DNA of 64,000 bases from Kalaharituber pfeilii (lineage: Eukaryota; Ascomycota; Pezizomycetes; Pezizales; Pezizaceae), in contig WHUZ01000067.1 of NCBI GenBank assembly GCA_015179045.1, positions 248,001 to 312,000 on the forward strand, read 5' to 3'. A program made the position numbers and the translations under genes. This document shows positions 11,601-21,342 of the stretch, one piece after another. Numbering within the stretch: position 1 is the stretch's first letter; each line of letters opens with the position of its first letter. Below the pieces are notes generated by a model. The model ran no database searches. It worked only from the letters and a program-made list of their open reading frames with translations, and had not been told where the DNA came from.

Positions 11601-13917
11601 AATGATTTTTTCTAGAAAGTTGAATAGGTGATCAAATGTGCAAACAATTGGAAACTTGTTATCATCTATGTTTTCCAAGGTTAGGTGTTCTAGAGGATCC
11701 TTTGCTTCTCTCAAGTCATTCTGCATTACTTTCCGCTCGTCTGTTTTTTTGGCTGTTGGAAAGGTTCCGAGTTGAAATGCCATTAGCCGTTCCAAATAAT
11801 CTTGGAGCTTCTGAGCGAGGTAGGTTGACCGAGTGAGAAAGATCTACGCTTTATTAATGTTATATTCGCTGGTAGAGATACTGGCATTCTGCTTCCTACC
11901 TGTCGAACTGTGGTTCCATTTTCCCTGCTCGCAATATTCCGGCATAGCAGCTTATACAGTAAACAAGTTGTTTTTCCAGTACCACTTCGACCTAGAATGA
12001 ATGCTGCACGGTTCGCCTGTTTGATGATCTCCGTCTCTTCGTGGGAAACATCGAAGGGGAATTCAACATGAGCTGATTCCGGAGCCATGAAAATTCGGTC
12101 TAAAACTTTTTCTGTAATGCAATATATTTTGTCTTTTTCTGGATTAGTATATAATGATACGTCGATACAGGTAAAGAGCTTTAACTTACTACTCATCAGA
12201 GTTTTCTGGGCTTCAAGCACGGTTTCATCCAAGTCAGCACCATTGGATTTCTGTTTTACGGAGCCCCAATATTTCTCGGGAAGAACAGGGAATTCCAGGA
12301 GAGAGACATGACGTAGGTGTATGTCTGAAGTAGTATATGTCTTTTGAAGTAGAAGGATATCACGAATGGACCGCCGTATCTACAAGTAATTAACATGGCG
12401 AGCTTCATTGTGACAGGCAATACAACCTCACTGCTGTCCCCAATCCTCCAAACTGTCCACACATGTTCATGTGAGTAATCAACAAGATTCAAGGAAATAT
12501 GAACGGTGAATGGGTACACACCAGTAATTATCTGGCAGTCAGTACCATAATCCTCATCAAAAGCCACGTTGATCTGCCATAAGATTCTACCATTTGATCC
12601 ATATGAAGCTCTCCACAAAGGTACGCGTTCCTTTACTTGAGCTTCCTCAAGCATCTTTTGTGACAGTGGCTTTCGTAGAGACTTGGGATCCCAATGTCCC
12701 GATGCCAGCTCTCTAAGCTTGCTCGCTATCGCATTGAGGTGGCCTGGTCATGAAATGGGAGGGGTTAGCATTCGATCCCCAGGGGCAGATATTCCAGGGA
12801 CTGAAATCAATCATCGTATAATGGTTTCGTACGTACCATCTTTATTTGACATAAGCATGTCTTTGAATGCCCTCTCTGATAAGCAAACTTTCCAAGGCCC
12901 CAGTTTTTGACCAAGTAGGGTGCTGGTGAACGAGTTTGGAAGGGCAGAGAAAGACAGAGAATTGGGCCTTGTCTTTAGGGAAGGATTTGCAGTTACTGTG
13001 TTCAAGCGCAGGCAAGCGGCACAAGGAAAGGATTTGACAAAAGCCTGAAACAGCAGGAAGGTCTTTCTTTCCTGAAGTTGCGCGATTGTGACTTCTACGG
13101 CGCCAATTCCAGCAGGGCGTTGAAGGTTGAAGAGTGCCAGTGCACGAAGATCCTCAAGTGACAAAGGTACTCCCGGTGGTGAACCTGACGTTGCTCCCTG
13201 GCTGTGCCTGGAGCTGTCTGCCTTCAGCGCCTTTCTCAGAGCGTTCAGCAGTCCCACGAGAGAGCTCCAGCGACTAAGTTCATCTTTGACAAAATGATCC
13301 GCATGACACCCCTGACAAAGATTAGCTGCTACGTTTGTCCACTCCGCTAAGGTTTGTGTCCCAAAGGATCGACTTTCGGCACCGGATTGAGCTTCTTCTA
13401 GAACCGTTTGGATCACTTTGGCACCATCAATCGAAGGTAGAATCCGGCGAATTAAGTCTGGAAATTTGGAGATTCTCTCTAGGAGGATTCTATGCGTTTT
13501 AGGCCCAGCGCTTCGACTCCGGTATACATATGATAGATGTATAGTACTGACAACAAGATCGGGAAACCCACATATGGGAAAGAATTCTGAGTACGGAGAA
13601 TCAAGGAGGGGAATAACTAAGTGAGAAGCGAAGTTGTGGATAATATCTTTGTTGAAAGTAGCCTGCGATATTACTTTTGCTTCCCGGAAGCGCTCAAGCC
13701 ACGTAATGATTCTCTGAACGCGCCCGGAAAAGTCAGAGAGGAAGAGCGCTCGATTGGTTTCGGATGTCAAAAGTAATCCCGCTGCAGTTGGATCTTTCGC
13801 TAGCTCAAGGTGAAGTTTGTCAAAGTCCGCTGTGCTAAAAGGCTTGTTTGCGAGAACAAATCTGGTAAAGCGATTGCTGGTGGATGTATCGTTCAGATGC
13901 CCGAAAAAGAGATCCAT
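8623..13917 (-). CDS. TRANK1-like superfamily 1 (UvrD/REP-type) helicase with C-terminal TPR-like region
   Basis: A large multi-exon gene starting at the ATG at 13917. Exons in reading order: 13917-12837, 12743-12522, 12452-12427, 12379-11900, 11843-11599, 11548-11103, 10983-10909, 10808-10599, 10527-10082, then 10010 onward; all nine junctions keep frame. Diagnostic motifs are Walker A AAFILGRSGTGKTTCL, the spliced Walker B-like YVDEVQD, AGDTAQCISRDNTFRFQDV, FESKGLEFDDVILYNFF and motif VI HLYVAATRARNNLW. The C-terminal part (ALLIFRRAQHQQGQ, AAETYAAVGDYIKAAQVLQ) reads as TPR-like helices. I did not resolve the splice sites between about 9830 and 9100, so the end at 8623 is provisional. A predicted role is DNA or RNA unwinding of unknown purpose. 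Intron 11102-10984 carries a hairpin retroposon; the exons on both sides are intact. Confidence 0.85.
11029..11084 (+). mobile_element. Hairpin retroposon, family B, in a helicase intron
   Basis: 56 nt: CCCTGCCATGGCG, AATAGC, TGCAAGTGGGG, TTATGTGATAT and a degenerate A-rich tail. Perfect 11-bp TSD ACGCAAATGTT at 11018-11028 and 11085-11095. It lies antisense within the intron 11102-10984 (donor GTTTGT, branch GCTAAC, acceptor TACAG). Subtracting insert plus duplication leaves a 52-nt intron. The join gives YVDEVQD, a conserved helicase motif, which supports the intron call. Confidence 0.9.
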
Positions 13918-14333
13918 TTGGGCATTCGGGGCTCAAAGAATCAAAGTACTTAGTGAGATTTTTTTGATGAGATCAGTTAATATATGATGGAGAAGAAGGC
14001 GAAGCAGTTCGGAAGGAGCGAGAAAGGAGAGAGGGCCCCTGAAGGTAGGTATTGATACTGCTATCATTAAAAATATGTTTTGTATTTTTGTTCGCAGACC
14101 AAGAAACGAACTTGAGTGATGTTGTTCATTGCCTGATTTGGGTTTAAGGCCTCCCATGCTGCTTTTATTACTTAGAGAGCAACTTGCGCGCGATGTGTTG
14201 CAATTCGTTTGCCAAGTCCGTTACTGCAAACGTGCGGCACGATTTAATCTTCTGCAGTTCAGGCCTCCCATGACGCTATGCTAAAGCTCATGGGCTTCGG
14301 CAGAGTTCTCGAGGACAGATGCCTAGTGAGCTG
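13918..14333. other. Upstream region of the helicase gene
   Basis: No coding region is supported. This stretch separates the helicase ATG (13917, reading leftwards) from the decayed hAT-like element at 14334 and should hold the helicase promoter. No clear promoter element stands out. Confidence 0.4.
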
Positions 14334-14640
14334 GACGAGCCGAGCCAGCTCGAGCTTATGACAGCCAAGATCACGCTAGTGTTTCTCTTGACAGCTCGCG
14401 AAAATAATGCTCAGCCAGCGCAGGGCTTTATAAATTGTAAATACCTAATATGGTAATAAATTAGAGACTCGGAGCTCATTCCAACCTGCCAACAACTTCT
14501 ATAAATATCAAAAGTGGTTCAATTACATAGACCTATATCAAGTCTTGTACGTTTAATATCTCTCAAGCTCAGCTGTAGAATAGTTTAGATTAGTTATCAA
14601 TGTCATGTAATCAAGGCTCGCTGGCTCGAGCCCACCTTAC

Positions 14641-14676
14641 CTCGCCATAGCCTGACAGGCGGCAAGCGAGTAATGA

Positions 14677-14707
<31 letters not shown>
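14641..14707 (+). mobile_element. Hairpin retroposon, family A, in the hAT MITE
   Basis: CTCGCCATAGCCTG, A, CAGGCGGCAAGCGAG, TAATGATAT and about 28 A. The apical stem is GCCTG/CAGGC instead of GCCC/GGGC, a paired change. The flanks TCGAGCCCACCTTAC (14626-14640) and TCGACCCCACCTTGT (14708-14722) form a TSD with two or three mismatches. Confidence 0.8.
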
Positions 14708-14732
14708 TCGACCCCACCTTGTATTTGACGAG

Positions 14733-15213
14733 AGGAGAGAAATAGGGGGGTTCGGAGGAGGGAAGGTCATGGAGTGGAGTAGGGTGACGACATCAAACTT
14801 CACTGCATTGCGACTGGGGAGGGGAACGTGTGCAGTATGGTTGAAGAAGCTGGGGGCGGCTGAATCGGATAAGTGTAGGTGCGGGGAGATGCAAACAGGG
14901 GAGCATCTTGCTTTCCGATGCAGAAACCAGAGGAACGGTCCAGAAGGCTTTGAGAGGTGGAGTAACATGGAAAAGAATTGGAAGAGAAAGGCGGAGAATG
15001 GGGAGGAGTATGACATTTTAGAGAATTTCTTTTCCGGGGTCAAGTTCTAGAAGATAGGAGAGCGGGGGCAACGGCGCGATGAGGCCATGTACGTAGAGAT
15101 TTCTTTTAGCCTGTCTCCGGGCTATGAGGGCTTGCCCAGGGATCCTGCCATGGCTTAGTGCTGCAAGCGGGGTGACGTGATTTAAAAAAGAAAAAAAAAA
15201 AAAAAAAAAAAAC
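14733..15213 (+). mobile_element. 5'-truncated LINE C-terminal fragment, family B tail
   Basis: Imperfect 15-bp TSD CTTGTATTTGACGAG (14718-14732) and CTTCGATTTGACGAG (15214-15228). It encodes WSRVTTSNFTALRLGRGTCA and the Cys/His module CRCGEMQTGEHLAFRCR, ending FFSGVKF at 15050. It is closely related to 4287-5290: the last 60 residues and the 3' UTR (GCCTGTCTCCGGGCTATGAG) match. The tail is the family B hairpin CCTGCCATGGC...GCAAGCGGGG, GTGACGTGATTT and A-rich. Confidence 0.85.
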
Positions 15214-15368
15214 CTTCGATTTGACGAGCTCCGAGCTCACTTACCCACAAGCTGGCTCGAGCTCACCCTCCAGCTCGGCTCGAGCTAGCTCGTACCGCTC
15301 ACTACCTGAGATGCCCAACCCTTCTGTATTCTATTGCTGTGTGATCGACCTTCCTTTGCCCTTTTCAT

Positions 15369-15659
15369 TAGTGAGCGGCACGAGCTAGCTCGAGCCTGGA
15401 TTGATTATATACATAATATTGACAAACTAAACTAAACTAAGCTAAATTTTCATCTTTTTCACTACTATCAGGTAAATTGTGCATTTCGAAGTTGTTGGTA
15501 GGTCAGAATGAGCTCCAAGTCTCTAATTATTACTATATTAGGTATTTATAGTTTATGAAACCTTGCACTGGCTAAGCATTTTAGCGAGCTGTCAAGAAAA
15601 ACACTACCATGATCTTGGCTCGTTTGAGCTCGAGCTGGCTCGGCTCGTGCCGCTCACTA
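15369..15659. mobile_element. hAT MITE, 291 bp
   Basis: TIRs TAGTGAGCGGCACGAGC and GCTCGTGCCGCTCACTA with 8-bp TSD CTTTTCAT (15361-15368 and 15660-15667). An 8-bp duplication and a TAGNG-type end are the hAT signature. It has no coding capacity. Subterminal regions carry repeated AGCTCGAGC-type motifs. It is in the opposite orientation to the copies at 25968 and 53128. Confidence 0.9.
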
Positions 15660-17535
15660 CTTTTCATGCTCTCGTTATAATAGTAGAGCACTCGAGGACT
15701 GAGGACATAATCACAGTATTGTATGTAACGGACGCTACTGTACCGGGATATTACCGACTTGACTGATGACCTATTTGGTATATCCAAAATCCTATGCTGG
15801 ACATACTTTCAGTCACCATGTCTCAATGATCCTACCCTGGGATCTTGTGAATCTCAATTTATACCATGCTGCGTATTCATCCCTGATGCGTCTCCAGATA
15901 CTGGTCTTGTGCTTGCCATGGCTGGCAAATAGGCCATCTGTTTTCCTAATCGTCATCCATGTCTTCTGTATTGAATAGTGGGAGCTCTGAGCTCCTGACA
16001 ACTGTGCCGTTGGGTAGTGATTCGGATAGAAGTTGCCCCTCCAGAGTCGAGGACACAGGAATAAGCGCTGGATAGGGTACTCCCGACGAATCTTCCCACT
16101 GATCATCTGAAAGAGTCTAGCTGTAATGTAGTGAAGGCAGCCTCCGCAACGGTCCGGAAGAGGCTCCACCGAGCTACCTTCTGGGGTCCCTATGCCGAGA
16201 TTCATTTGGTACCTGCTGCCTCAATGCTTCCACGTACTCTAATAACGCTGATTCAGAGACTGGTAGCGTGAAACTTGGTGCTGCAGCAGAAGCTGGGTGG
16301 GGGGTCGACTCCTGATTCCTTACCTTCAGGGTACCCGTGGGGAATACCATTCAGCTCTATGGACCAGGTGATGGCAATTTTCGCGACTCGAGCTTTGCCT
16401 GGCAACGCGTGACGCGGGAAGCTAAAGGTGGCCTTCGTGTATTGTCTTCAATACTCGAATAACTCTATATACAAGTGGATCCATCAGTACAAGCGGCCAC
16501 AATAGGGGGACTGGGAAAAGGTATTAATTACTCTGTGGTTGCTCAGTGGGCGCTAAAGGTCACCCGGTGGGGTTAACTCTAAACACGCAATCTTCGTGGA
16601 CACTGCCAGTCGCGAAGTGCCCCAGCAATCGCTAAGCTTGTATACGTCTACTCGTGATTGTTGCCAGAACATTCTCATGTCGTGAAGATCAAACTCGCCT
16701 GTGTACCCAACGTACACCACGTCCCGACGCACGTTTTACACCAAAAGTGCACAACTCCAACGTTAACGCCCGATATTTCAATAGCCAGTAGAGTACAAGA
16801 AGGTATCGTGCACGGTATGGACATGGCATGGGCATTTTGGCAAGGAAGACAGGTACTTGTAAGAATTCATTTTCCCTGCCATGGCGAGTAGCTGCTATGG
16901 TGGAGTGCACCTATAAGGGACCACTTACGACCGAAATTATAGACTTGGACTTGACATACTACTTCATCACCCAACCACGCCTGATTAAGGAATATACAAT
17001 GTAGATATGTACTATTTCGCCTGCTCTACAATGCTTCATTGTCTAATATTAAGGCGTTGTTGAGTAGTAGAGGATTGAAATTTTTGACTTTGTATGGAAA
17101 AGTAACATGCCAAAATTGCCAAGATTGCAGAATTTGTACTAGTAAGAGAACAAACCTTACTATATACAGGAATGATCTACCTAACTCTTCCATGGCTTTT
17201 ATATACACGTTCAGTAAACTCTCTTGTACCATATGTACAACCATCCCTATATGCCTCCATAGTCCGTAAACATCTGTTAAAAAACCCGATTGATACTAAT
17301 ATCAGAAACAGATTGAAGAGCCTTCAGAATCGTTAGCAAGTCTTGCAAGGGACCTGTACCCCCCGCTGATATTTGAACTGAATAGTGGAAAAGTCCACAT
17401 TTATTGTATTTTCCTTAAGTACACATATAAACATCTACTGTCATACTCAAGTCTTGAATTTCCTGTTCATCATATCCTCCTCTTCTAGATCATCGCACTC
17501 ACTGGCTGACTCATCTACAGACTCTTTACTTTTCA

Positions 17536-17577
17536 CCCACAGGGCGGCATGCGAGTAACGATATATAAAAAAAAAAA
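17536..17577 (+). mobile_element. Hairpin retroposon fragment, family A
   Basis: CCCACAGGGCGGCATGCGAG then TAACGATATAT and A tail. The left arm of the stem is missing, so it is 5'-truncated within the hairpin. No convincing TSD is visible. It falls in a protein-like open stretch on the minus strand and does not close that frame. Confidence 0.65.
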
Positions 17578-18052
17578 TATCACTATATACAAATGGTCGG
17601 GAAATGCCCTCTTCTACCGGTACGACTAGCTCGGAGGTATCCAGTTCCATAGTTGCTCTTCTTTTCACTCCCCTAGCAGCGACGGCAAGGAGGATAGCGT
17701 TTCTTTTCTTGTTGGGATGGCATCTTTAGTGATTTCTTAGGTGTGTCTACACCTATTATTATTATATGAGTTCATTTCCTTACTTAAAAAGAAGCTATAG
17801 GGCAGGGTATACACATCTTTGGGGACGTAACTCAAGTTATCCGATGCCAAATATCCGTTTCGATATCGAGATATGGGGTGCGGAATCCCTGAGGAGAGCG
17901 CGGGAAAGGGGATATCATACCATGCAATTTGCCTATTGGTCAGCAACCTGACGAATGTAACAGATGGGTGGGATTCACAGTGGGGTTACGTGTAAAAAGC
18001 AAATGGCCTGTTACACGACCATATCATTCAGCTCTGGCAGCCCTGGCTTTCT

Positions 18053-18121
18053 CCCTGCCATGGCGAATAGCTGCAAGCGGGGTTATGTGACACAAAAAAC
18101 AAGGGAAAAAAAAAAAAAAAA
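18053..18121 (+). mobile_element. Hairpin retroposon, family B
   Basis: CCCTGCCATGGCG, AATAGC, TGCAAGCGGGG, TTATGTGACAC and an A-rich tail with a few C and G. I cannot identify a clean TSD. The left end again starts exactly at the hairpin. Confidence 0.75.
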
Positions 18122-18756
18122 CAGCAATGCCAGCCAGCGGTGCGGTTCATTTGTATTCTGTGTCACATTCACCCTGGTTACAACACACTTTCCACCAACC
18201 TCTTTGCTTTACAGAACATCAAATATGTTATTGAGAAGCAATCGATCTTCTCATAGTCATATTGAAACCTATCTTATTGGATCAACTTTGCCGACCCGAG
18301 GATTATTGGATATTTTGTCTTATTGTATACAAGCCGCTGCTCCCGAGGTTCGACAGTAGCTAGGCTGCTCATGCCTCCACGCAGCAGCTTGCAGCTCACT
18401 ACCACCTGCATATGCATATGCAAAGGTGGCTTACGATACTGTACACAGCGGTCCTCAGCTAGATGTTTCAGGACCTGATTCAATAGCCACAGCAAGACCT
18501 ACATCATTTTGCTCAAGAAACAAGGAATGGTCGAAAAGACTGCATGAGAAAAGGCGCCTTAGAGTATAGATAGGTCTTAAAATCAACCACCGTGTCAGGT
18601 TATTTTCACTCTAATGCGCACGGGATTTCAAAGATTTTCTGACCCATAATAAGCAGCTAGTTGATTGTCAGCGGCGCTTCTAATCTACATTCTAAAAGTA
18701 CATTGTTGCCATTTGTCCGACGGTCATCTCAAACATTTATACCATCGAGAATAATA

Positions 18757-20168
18757 ATGGCCCTAACTCAAATGCTGACAATAATATCAACGATACGGAG
18801 AGGCTGGCTTTCAACAGGCCAGGTCGAAACGTTCGGGTTTGTCGCAGTATACTTCCTACTTCTGGGAGGTGCTCTTTTCGGGACCTCAATCTGGAAAACA
18901 CTGCAAGATTATAACTCGCAGCCCAGACAATGTTTCGAACGGCCGGGCAATGCAGACATGTATGGTATCGGTATCCGCATCAGTGTATACATCCAACTCA
19001 TTGGCACAGCGGTCATTGACCAGCTGCACCCCAAGTTCGCAACTGCAATGGCTTCTGTTAATCTTTGGTTCTTCTTCGCCCTCAACACAGGCTTATGCAT
19101 GATTCTTTTGGATACAACTGCAAATGTGGTCGACCAGTATATTATCATCGCCTTGGGGGACGGAATTTCAAGAGTTTTCCTTCTAGAAGGTTATAATTTT
19201 GGTTACAGTACTACAGTGAGACCAGCATTAGAGGATGCATTTGTCACTATTTCTCGTTTTATCCTGGTGTGCACTTGGAATCTGGGCGTGGTAGTTTTCT
19301 GGTGGCTGAAACTTCCAGCTATCGAGCAAGGACGGGGTCAAGCACAACAGGATGGTCAGACACTGTGTGGTCCTTTTGGCTGGCTATTCACGCAAATGCG
19401 CCTATCAACTGGGACAGGTTTCTATAAAATCCAACAAGTAACAAGTGTGTTTATGTTGGTGCTGTCCTGCGGCGGAATATTTCTGGGTATCTTTGACTTG
19501 GTGGTATGTCAGTTCCTTATTCTGCAACTTCATGGAAGACATGAATCTTTGGATAGAATGGTTCCCTCAAGGTGGCTGGTTCTATTGGATTATGCTTTCC
19601 TTGTCCCACGATGTGACCTCTCCATAATTTTATATGGCCATGCTGCAGAGTCTGTTGAGGTAAGTGAAATAGTAAAATAGTTCTTCACACTTAATGAAGA
19701 TAATCTACGACCAAGAATTGTGCAATGTATGCTAATCCTTCAAAGAGCCTTGCCGGTGGAAACTCACAAGTTAGCCACTATGACGATAGTGTTCGGGGAC
19801 GATTTCTCAGCCATGTTGTACACCAATACTCTGTTCCACACATTTCGGTGGTGCCTCTGCAGCTACCGCCACGTCCATGGCAAGACGTGCAACTGGAGGA
19901 ACAACGACATCTTGGCCATGACTACAACTCTTTTGTAAAGTTTGGGCCCTCGATTTTGATCCTTTTATGTTGGCACATCGTGTTTACAATCATGACTATC
20001 GAATGCACGATCACCGTGAACAGGCTAAGTGAGGTGAATGATGTGCAGTCAGTAGGGCAGTTGGTTGCTCTGGTGGTTGGAGTGGGCGGGTTATGCACCT
20101 GGGTGGTATACTTGTTTGCAGATCTTCGCGAGAAGCGTTTAGAGAGTATGAGACGAAGCAGGACATGA
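18757..20168 (+). CDS. Multi-span fungal membrane protein, copy B
   Basis: Exons 18757-19659 and 19746-20168, phase 0 intron of 86 nt (donor GTAAGT, branch GCTAATCC, acceptor CAAAG), give about 441 aa. The protein aligns throughout with copy A at 2199-3894: PGNADMYGIGIRISVYIQLI, CGPFGWLFTQMRLSTGTGFY, and SEVNDVQSVGQLVALVVGVG. Several hydrophobic spans are visible; function is unknown. It ends shortly after the last span, without the acidic tail of copy A. The 5' flank (from about 18500) and 3' flank (to about 20640) also match copy A, so the whole segment was duplicated in direct orientation. Copy B lacks all three retroposons found in and near copy A. Confidence 0.75.
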
Positions 20169-20677
20169 TGCAGAATTTCGAGAGAGGCTTGTTCGTCGAC
20201 ACTGAGAGAGGACAAGGGTGAGACGGTTAATCGACTGAAGGCATGGGCACTGTGGATGCCGGTTGGAGAGCAATTTCTGGCTGGAGTTGAGCGAGTGCCT
20301 ATGGCTATTGCTGACGGAGGGAGAGAGGTGGGAAGAGCGCTGGCTTTCATTGACATCTATGATCTTTTTTGTTTCCCTGCATCGTTACTTGTATTGCGCG
20401 CTATCGGCTATGGAGAGGGACAGAACCACTTCCTAAACCGTAGTGACCTTAGTATGCTAATGTTTTTACTTTTACCTTTATTTTTACTTTGGTTTTGATA
20501 TTACTTTTTTCGTTTTCATTTGTTTTTCTAAGACGGCTACCTGAAGCCTGCACTTCTGCCTTCACATATTTTTACATACAAACCTTCTCATAGTCAACAA
20601 TGCTAATCCCAACTATCCCATCACATATCTATTTGAACCCTATCTGAGAAATATTGCATGGTCACTTGCTATACTGT

Positions 20678-20750
20678 TTTATTTTTTTTTATTTATTAAT
20701 TTTTTTTTTTAATATCATTAATCGCATGCCGCCCTAGGGGCTATGGCGAT
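20678..20750 (-). mobile_element. Hairpin retroposon, family A
   Basis: On the minus strand: ATCGCCATAGCCCC, TA, GGGCGGCATGCG, ATTAATGATATT and a long A/T-rich tail. Perfect 12-bp TSD TTGCTATACTGT at 20666-20677 and 20751-20762. Confidence 0.9.
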
Positions 20751-20841
20751 TTGCTATACTGTGCGTGCCTCTCCTTTGCACTCTATAATATTATATTCTT
20801 CCCCACTTGCTTCGCTCAGGGCTCTGTTTACGTAGTTCTAT

Positions 20842-20913
20842 CCTCGTCATAGCCTACCAGGTGGCAAGCGAGTAATGATAAAAAAAAATAAAAGAAAATA
20901 AAAAAAATAAAAA
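20842..20913 (+). mobile_element. Hairpin retroposon, family A
   Basis: CCTCGTCATAGCCT, ACC, AGGTGGCAAGCGAG, TAATGAT and an A-rich tail. Perfect 13-bp TSD TACGTAGTTCTAT at 20829-20841 and 20914-20926. The apical stem pair is CCT/AGG, again a paired substitution relative to CCC/GGG. Confidence 0.9.
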
Positions 20914-21342
20914 TACGTAGTTCTATGGTGACAGCATCTATTGTATGGGCAACTCGGTTGGTTCTCGCCAAGATGTTTCTGACAGGGGCTTGTACTTGAG
21001 AACATGGTAGTTCTGTGCCTTTCTAGTCGTATTGTAATGATATCGGAAGGACACTATTGGACCAAGTGGTATTCGCAAGGAAGGAACGGATACGTCAGTT
21101 AACTCATTCCTTGCACAGTGATCGTTGAAGGTGAAAAAAAAAAGCAATAGTCAAGCAAGATTAGACAGGGATCATGACAATTAAATTGACATAGCTAGTT
21201 ATAGAGTAGACAGCACAGCCTCAGTATTGCTTTACGTACCCCGCTTCACAGCTTTTCTCCTATGTATCACGGCATTGAATTCAAAAAGTTTTGAAATCAG
21301 CAAGTAACCAACCTTGAGAGCGAAGACCTCAAATTCGTGAAA

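Larger units (their letters stand above)
14334..15304. mobile_element. Decayed hAT MITE with two nested retroposons
   Basis: The left end TAGTGAGCTGGACGAGCC and right end GGCTCGAGCTAGCTCGTACC...CACTA are diverged versions of the MITE ends seen at 15369-15659. The interior shares GACAGCTCGC and AAATACCTAATATGG with the others. A hairpin unit (14641-14707) and a LINE fragment (14733-15213) are inserted inside. The flanks do not form a clean 8-bp duplication (CAGATGCC left; GAGATGCC lies 4 nt away on the right), consistent with age. Confidence 0.65.
15668..18500. other. Spacer with two hairpin retroposon copies; no supported gene
   Basis: I see no gene that I can support. Near 16869-16905 there is a tail-less partial match to the family B hairpin head (CCCTGCCATGGCGAGTAGCTG). 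On the minus strand around 17730-17447 a charged open stretch (VKRRATMELDTSELVVPVEE, then KSKESVDESASECDDLEEED) looks protein-like but has no recognisable domain. Confidence 0.4.
20169..21342. other. Duplicated 3' flank and two hairpin retroposons; no supported gene
   Basis: From 20169 to about 20640 this is the flank shared with copy A. The remainder holds hairpin retroposons at 20678-20750 and 20842-20913 and then the presumed promoter region of the ankyrin gene that starts at 21343. Confidence 0.5.

Noticed and set aside
15813..16205. A 130-codon minus-strand reading frame as a gene
   Set aside because: No domain, no splice partner and composition like the surrounding spacer.
16869..16910. 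Family B hairpin copy
   Set aside because: Only the left arm CCCTGCCATGGCGAGTAGCTG is similar; no right arm, linker, tail or TSD, so I mention it only in the spacer note.
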